Positions 57,943 to 64,000 of a DNA stretch of 64,000 nucleotides are shown in pieces (positions within the stretch are counted from its first letter, which is position 1; every line of letters begins with the position of its first letter). A program made the position numbers and the translations under genes. Source of the stretch: Actinernus sp. WN-2022. Taxonomy: Eukaryota > Cnidaria > Anthozoa > Actiniaria > Actinernidae. Below the pieces are notes generated by a model, which was given only the letters and a program-made list of their open reading frames with translations, did not search any database and had not been told where the DNA came from. The stretch lies in contig JAOWCC010001589.1 in the NCBI GenBank assembly GCA_030867875.1, positions 87,691,537 through 87,755,536 of the forward strand, read 5' to 3'.

Positions 57943-58082
57943 CTTTATGCTCGACCTCCCTCTCAGCAGAGTTCCTATTCTCTTTAGTTAATTTAATTAC
58001 CAATACCTCCTCTCACGTTACCATCAAAATTACGCAGATAATCATTATGTTTATAATTACGATGACGATTTCTAAATCCTTA

Positions 58083-58303
58083 GGGTGCATTCGATTGGCC
58101 GTATTCCGGAATAGGAATATATGGATTAGTCTCTGCAAATCACTGGTTCGGGCACATTTTGCACTGTAAGCTACAAATGCTTGCTGATATATGATATTCA
58201 GGATATAATTAGTATTCCAGTGGCTAAAAAATCCCAGTATAAGTGATTTGTAGTGATCATTTTGTGTATTCTTATTCCGGAATACGGTCAATCGAACGCG
58301 CCC
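58083..58303. repeat. Harbinger-like MITE, 221 bp, TTA duplication
   Basis: GGGTGCATTCGATTGGCC and complement of GGGCGCGTTCGATTGACC; TTA at 58080-58082 and 58304-58306. Confidence 0.85.
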
Positions 58304-58306
58304 TTA

Positions 58307-59265
58307 ATCTATACTTCGGAATGTGAAAACAGCATTAACGCACTAAATCAGTGACCGGAATTGGAAAAGGCTGGATTTTGAAAAATGAAAGCTAATCTGA
58401 GAGCCGGATTCCTGACTTCATAACTGGTTTCGGATCCAGTCAGAAATCGGCCGGACTGATCAAACCACGCGCCTCGACGGATTTTGCTCAGTTTGCAGTA
58501 ACTCGAGAGTCTTAATTTCTTATTTCTTAAATCGGGATTTTCAAACTCCTTCGCCACAGTGTCCCTAGTGCTATCGATATTGTGACGCAACCGTGCACGC
58601 CAATCTTGCGAGGGATACTGCTTCAACTATCAACATACATTTGGAAAAATGAAGAAGATGACGAGCCAATATATTCCTAACTGTGGTGCCTAGATCCGGG
58701 GAGGGGGGTTCTTCCAGTGTCAGAGATTCGAACCTCTCTTTAAACTTTTAAAGACAGACTGAATATCACAGATGTTAAGATGTTTCGTGTGCATTCTTTC
58801 CAGCCTGCAGCCGGAAGAATTGCCGTCTTGGAGCGCCGTCTACTATTCCATAATTGAGTGTGAGCCATCTACTTTCTTCTTTTGAGCCATCTGATGTCAA
58901 TGATGTCAATTAAACCCCTGCGTTAAATTGGCACTGGCTATCGCTCCAATTGAATTTTCAAATTTCTTTAAAACAAAACTACAACAATCACATTCTGGTA
59001 CACAAGAGAAATACTTACAAAGAGGGCAAATATTGAAGAGACTATATACGAAATCTAATTCCAGCAACTTGATTTTGGTTTACTGCAAACGGTTAGTTTG
59101 CATCAACGCGAATTAATCTTTGCCATCCCTCTTCATCAGAAGATCGCGTATTTTTATGGTATTCCAGGAAAGAAAACTCCGCTAGTCGGAGTATTTATTC
59201 TTGTCTTTGACTTTGGAGCATGAAGACGTTAGTGGTTGACAGTTACTCGTGTATTACTGATGGGA
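58307..59265. other. spacer, no supported gene
   Basis: No coding frame or repeat boundary recognised. Confidence 0.45.
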
Positions 59266-60155
59266 TCAGTATGTGGCACTACTGGGTCCATCAGTATGTG
59301 GCGGCACTGGGTCCATCAGTATGTGGCGGCACTGGGTCCATCAGTATGTGGCGGTACTGGGTCCATCAGTATGTGGCGGTACTGGGTCCATCAGTACTGG
59401 GTCCATCAGTATGTGGCGGTACTGGGTCCATCAGTATGTGGCGGTACTGGGTCCATCAGTACTGGGTCCATCAGTATGTGGCGGTACTGGGTCCATCAGT
59501 ACTGGGTCCATCAGTATGTGGCGGTACTGGGTCCATCAGTATGTGGCGGTACTGGGTCCATCAGTATGTGGCGGTACTGGGTCCATCAGTACTGGGTCCA
59601 TCAGTATGTGGCGGTACTGGGTCTATCAGTATGTGGCGGTACTGGGTCCATCAGTACTGGGTCCATCAGTACTGGGTCCATCATTACTGGGTCCATCAGT
59701 ATGTGGCGGCACTGGGTCCATCAGTATGTGGCGGCACTGGGTCCATCAGTATGTGGCGGTACTGGGTCCATCAGTATGTGGCGGTACTGGGTCCATCAGT
59801 ACTGGGTCCATCAGTATGTGGCGGTACTGGGTCCATCAGTATGTGGCGGTACTGGGTCCATCAGTATGTGGCGGCACTGGGTCCATCAGTATGTAGCGGT
59901 ACTGGGTCCATCAGTACTGGGTCCATCAGTATGTGGCGGTACTGGGTCCATCAGTATGTGGCGGTACTGGGTCCATCAGTACTGGGTCCATCAGTATGTG
60001 GCGGCACTGGGTCCATCAGTATGTGGCGGCACTGGGTCCATCAGTATGTGGCGGTAGTGGGTCCATCAGTATGTGGCGCCGTACTGGGTCCATCAGTACT
60101 GGGTCCATCAGTATGTGGTGGTACTGGGTCCATCAGTATGTAGCGGTATTGGGTC
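59266..60155 (+). repeat. 25/15-bp alternating minisatellite
   Basis: Long unit TCAGTATGTGGCGGTACTGG plus GTCCA, short unit TCAGTACTGGGTCCA (the long one with TATGTGGCGG removed). All three forward frames stay open for hundreds of codons because the unit has no stop in any frame; 25 is not a multiple of three, so the frames rotate. No evidence that it is translated. Confidence 0.95.
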
Positions 60156-60156
60156 G

Positions 60157-60275
60157 ATAGCATTCCAACGTACAGTTACTTGAGCCAATCAGTGTTGAGT
60201 ACAAGACAATAGCATTCCAACGTACAGTTATTTGAGCCAATCAGTGTCGAGTACAAGACGATAGCATTTCAACTT
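60157..60275 (+). repeat. 52-bp tandem repeat, two and a part copies
   Basis: ATAGCATTCCAACGTACAGT at 60157, 60209 and (partial) 60261, with CCAATCAGTGT inside. Confidence 0.9.
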
Positions 60276-60704
60276 GCTCGAGCTCTGGTAAAAGTGAAAA
60301 TGTGAAGTCGAACTGGATATGCTAGGATTTGTAAGTTGGATGCTTTATTTTCGTTTTGCAATAGCAGCATACGCAGACGCAGTAATGTATTGATCACTAG
60401 CGGTTCTTATCTCATAATTATACGGCACTACGTCTGCGTATATTGAATGCGTTAATGCTTGCGTCACTGGTGTGAACCAGAAACAAGAGGCCCTGAGTGG
60501 CCTTAACTCGGGGGGCCACACCTAGGAATAGGTAAATACATGTAGTTCATGAAGTTCTAGCTTATATAATTATTTTTGAGTCATACATGGCCTGTGCTAG
60601 GGGAGCCGGATAATTGATTCACTACTCATGCTCGTGATAATTTATATTGTAGGAATGCAATCACGTGGTTGTATTAGATGGCAAACAAATCTTAATTCGT
60701 ATAT

Positions 60705-60910
60705 TTAAAGGCACTTGTAGGAGTGTTATTAGCAAAACCTGTTTGTAAATGCTATTTTCCACCTCCAATCGATTGTCGATCTTTCTAATACAGCATTTGC
60801 CATCCAGCATCCATGGCAACGTCTTTCCCATGGAGATCAAAAGCTCAATTCATTCGTTAACAAAGTGTTATATAGTACCAGAACATGACTGTTTCCTGCA
60901 AAAGGCCTAA
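60705..60910 (+). repeat. dispersed repeat, copy B
   Basis: Same orientation as copy A at 37775-37975. Differs by an insertion around GCATCCATGGCAACG. Confidence 0.8.
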
Positions 60911-63266
60911 CACAACTGCTCCCAGTAATGATAATAAATCAACTTCACATAACACTGTCTCTGAACTTTAATACCTTGCACAAAAATATTACAATATTAA
61001 TTGAGGATTTTGTGTGTGTGTATTTTAGAAAACAATTCTTTTTAGCAGGGTTTACCAAAGTATACTTTTCAACATTTTTAGAAATCAATGCTTTTCAGTA
61101 GGATTCATGGACTGATAATATAATTTCTAACTTCACTGTCCAAGCACAGGTGCTATTGTAGCATACATGTACATGTAACTTTTCCTTTAGGTAATAGTTG
61201 CGTTCGACGAAGGAGAACGCATACTAATCTTGCAGTGGACTCCCTGTGGTCATGTGTGGGCTACCTGTGCTTCCCCAGGCGAAAGAAATCGAGATTTGTG
61301 TATGTCCTCATGTTTGTACTTTTTGGAATAAATTATCTCGGCCGGGGAACTGGTAACTACACGTACACGATGCGAGCGGCCATTTTGGTGAATGCCAGCA
61401 TGGCCTTCTGTTTTGTTTCGCGATCGGTTAGTTACTTGCCTTATTTTCCGACAATCCAATGCAATGATGTTTCAAAGGTTCGCAAATACAATTGAGCAAA
61501 GCCTGAGGAAAGTGTGTAGTACATCTGGAGGACCTTGAACGTGGTGGTTTAAGTCAAACATGGTCTGTTTTGTCGGCGCGGTTAAATACGACATCAGCGA
61601 AGTTGAGTCAAATAACTCACCATAATTTGTAAACAACCGAGTGAATTCTGTTGGCTTGCTCGCTGTACTGGATTCTGCTTTTCGCTGTACATACAGATAC
61701 CGAAACTACAAACAGTAAAATGACCTGGGTGAAGAGAAACAAGGTCTGAGTTTTCTAGATACGCGTAATCGCCGTATCTTGTGTGAGTTGCGACACTGTG
61801 TACATCTACTACAATACATCTACATTCAGACAGAGAGTTAATCTATACCGACACTTTGATTTGCCAAGGAACTGGAATACCAACACAGTACAAGGTGAGG
61901 GAAATTTAAAGTACTGACTTCATTGCTGTGTTCAATTAATCTACACTGAATTTCTAACGGACCTGATCAAAGCGATCAAAGCCAGGACCCGGCTACTAAC
62001 ATTGACCATAAATAATTCTGGAACTAACAATGGCGCTCAATATTTTGCAGCCAACCTTGTTCTCACTTGAAAAATACCCGGGAAACATAATGTGAATGAT
62101 GTATACATATAGCCCCATAAGCATCGCATCCAATGATTTAATGTTACACAAAGGTAATTACAGTTTTATACCCAGATGCATCCCCTTGTATATTAACATA
62201 TAAGTCAAGACATCAAAATTTTCACATTAGTTAAAAAACAAGCACTTTTGATCAGGATTACGTACACTGTCCACATCATTGCAGCAATTTTTCAGCTTTT
62301 CAGACTGTTACCACGGTGCTTTCTCTTTCAAAAAATATGTCGAACGCACTTTGATAATCTATGATTACTTCTAGTTATATCTCTTGTGAATATTTAGGGT
62401 GCGTCGTTCTAAATGTGAAATAAAGTCATCTATCTAGATCTGCATGCAGTTTTATTTTTGAGTAGAGTGGTGACTTTTCAAATATTAGTACTAGTGTTCA
62501 TTTATTACATCTTGAAGGAGGCTGAAATTTATAACGAAACGTGTGATTTCCACTCGTTTTGTTTCGATCACTGGGGTCGCCGTTCCCAAATTCTTACTCA
62601 TGTCATGAAGTGACCGAGTCAAAAAGTGCCGACGCTGGCCTGGCCGGAACAACTGAGGAATCGGGCCATTCACTGCTATATTTGATGCCATTACCTTTAA
62701 CAGAAACGAATATTAAATAACAACAATGCAATCTGGTAAGTTTTATGTGTGTTTTACTTACAAGTGTCGTTTCAAATTATTTCACCACGGCAGGCCACAT
62801 GCGTTTAGGAGCGCCAACTAAATCCCTAATCCTTTCGTAAAATTTGAGAAATTTCCATCCAAATTCCTCCTAGAAAAACTCAATATCTTACCATTTCCAT
62901 CGAAAAAACCTTTGGTTTCAGCAAAACCGTTCCCTCGCGTTTTGGCTCGTGTGGTGTTCGTCGTGTCGAATAAATCTCTGGGTAAAAAACGTCCTTCGGC
63001 TCCGACAAGGGCGCCAGTTGAAATATCCTGAGCCTGTTAAAAGGCTTTCCCACAAATGAAATCAAATAAAACATTAAGCTGTTTACACCTCCGCGACTCC
63101 CGGGTCTTCGCCATCTTGTTTTCACTGTGTTAAGTTATGTAAATAACTAAGTGACCCGCAGTGTCCCGAGCGATATCGAATCTGATTGGTTGACCCTGCC
63201 ACGCGTTGAGCCAACTCGCGACGACTAAAAATAATAGTAAAAATAATAAACACTTGCAAAACTTGA

Positions 63267-63295
63267 CTCGGGCGGCCAAAGGCCTGGCCCGAGTA
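63267..63295 (-). other. terminal hairpin 4 of the hairpin-ended family
   Basis: 29 nt: outer stem ACTCGGGC/GCCCGAGT, inner stem GGCC/GGCC, loop TTT on the minus strand. Confidence 0.7.
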
Positions 63296-63300
63296 ATAAA

Positions 63301-64000
63301 CATTTCTTTCATTTGGGGCTCGACTGAGACTGTCGTCAGGTTTTATGGAGTCAGTTTTATTTCCCCGCGTATTTATTTACATTCGCTTCCTCGTAGTACT
63401 AAAAATGAAATTTGTTCGATTCTCAGAAAGGAAATAACGACAAAAGATCACGAGAATGAGAACGAAATTACAATAAATCGATAATATGTTTACATTCCTT
63501 TTACAAAGATTGTTTACTTCGGAAGACGAAAGCTTGATTCATGGGAATATGATCAAAGGTAAAGTCGTAATCAGTATTGACTTTTCTTCCTATCTTCAGA
63601 CACGTTTTTCCGACATATCCGATAACATTGTTCTACTTTCTTTACCGGCATAAAATCTCATGAGTGGTCAGTTGATGAACGGGACTTTTTGGCGAGTGCT
63701 TAGGCCAGATAAAAAAAATTGTTTAGCGCGTCCACCCATTTCATTTTTTTCCAGGTAGGGAGGGAGTTTTTTTTTTTCTATGTGAAGTTTATTTTGTCTT
63801 GACTAGACATAGGGACACCGGTAAACAAAATGGCGTCGATGTTAAAATACTTAATGCGCCGGCGCATATTTTAAGTGGTACATGTGGGGTCTGGTACAAG
63901 AATTGGTGTTCGCGGGCGCATTTACACTTTCTAAAGTTTTTTTATGAAAAAAAAAACAATTTGAGGTCGGGGACATTTCTCAGGTCGGGCGGGGACGCTA
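63301..64000. other. spacer, no supported gene
   Basis: AT-rich; a small hairpin (ATGCGCCGGCGCAT, 63854-63867). Nothing else supported. Confidence 0.45.

Larger units (their letters stand above)
60484..63300 (-). mobile_element. hairpin-ended element, long copy
   Basis: Starts at terminal hairpin 4 (63295-63267) on the minus strand. A CCAATCAGATTCG box and ATGGCGAAGACCC follow, then AGGCTCAGGATATTTCAACT, shared with the 19.2-kb copy. The middle block (62700-62525) and the end block (GAGGCCCTGAGTGGCC at 60487) match 38955-39150 and 39480-39530. The small frame from the ATG (MAKTRESRRCKQLNV) stops after about 25 codons. 60705-60910 is a separate dispersed repeat inside it. Confidence 0.6.

Noticed and set aside
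59220..60143. 307-codon open frame
   Set aside because: The 25/15-bp repeat lacks stops in every forward frame; three overlapping frames are equally open, so openness is no evidence of coding.
61235..61495. 86-codon frame preceded by an acceptor-like TTTTCCTTTAG
   Set aside because: Two different frames look equally plausible, neither has a motif, and the segment lies inside the long hairpin-ended element.

Overview
The window looks like a gene-poor piece of an animal genome, most likely an anthozoan cnidarian such as a stony coral. That is an inference from three things: intron-bearing genes with GT/AG splice sites, AT-rich spacers packed with foldback elements, and a mix of Ty3/Gypsy, Penelope-like and non-LTR retroelement remains with tRNA-derived SINEs. 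Nothing looks bacterial, and there is no CRISPR array, operon or rRNA.

Host genes. The one convincing complete host gene is a cytochrome b5-fused front-end desaturase on the minus strand. Its exon 1 (35409..35058) carries the haem-binding b5 domain and its exon 2 (27337..26322) carries the membrane desaturase with all three histidine boxes. The two join in phase across a 7.7-kb intron full of mobile elements and give 455 residues. At the left edge, 332..162 on the minus strand looks like the first coding exon of a gene running off the window. Three weaker exon candidates lie at 13329..13033 (-), 25559..25361 (-) and 45965..46065 (+).

Layout. 0-1.6 kb: first exon and small hairpin repeats. 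1.6-6.3 kb: a young Ty3/Gypsy LTR element (LTRs differ at one base, TSD ATAAG) sitting inside one arm of an older palindrome. 6.3-11.5 kb: MITEs, a SINE and a LINE 3' end. 11.5-19.5 kb: a composite inverted-repeat island with matching terminal hairpins, a foldback minisatellite, nested MITEs and a SINE. 19.5-26 kb: palindromes, a LINE remnant and a hammerhead-like hairpin. 26.3-35.4 kb: the desaturase gene, whose intron holds a 2.5-kb foldback element with a clean target duplication. 35.4-41.4 kb: poly-G-bounded repeats, a Harbinger-like MITE, a LINE piece and minisatellites. 41.5-44 kb: a frameshifted Penelope-like element with a GIY-YIG nuclease. 44-64 kb: minisatellites (20, 28, 32, 25/15 and 52 bp units), three LINE remnants, foldbacks and a second copy of the hairpin-ended element.

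The most unusual signal is a family of elements whose end is a 28-29 nt hairpin seen at four loci. Stem bases differ between loci while pairing is kept. Related is an 18-base boundary motif (CACAGGCAGCCCAAGCTC) repeated at the ends of several other elements. The palindromic octamer TGACGTCA occurs at least 15 times, mostly inside MITEs.
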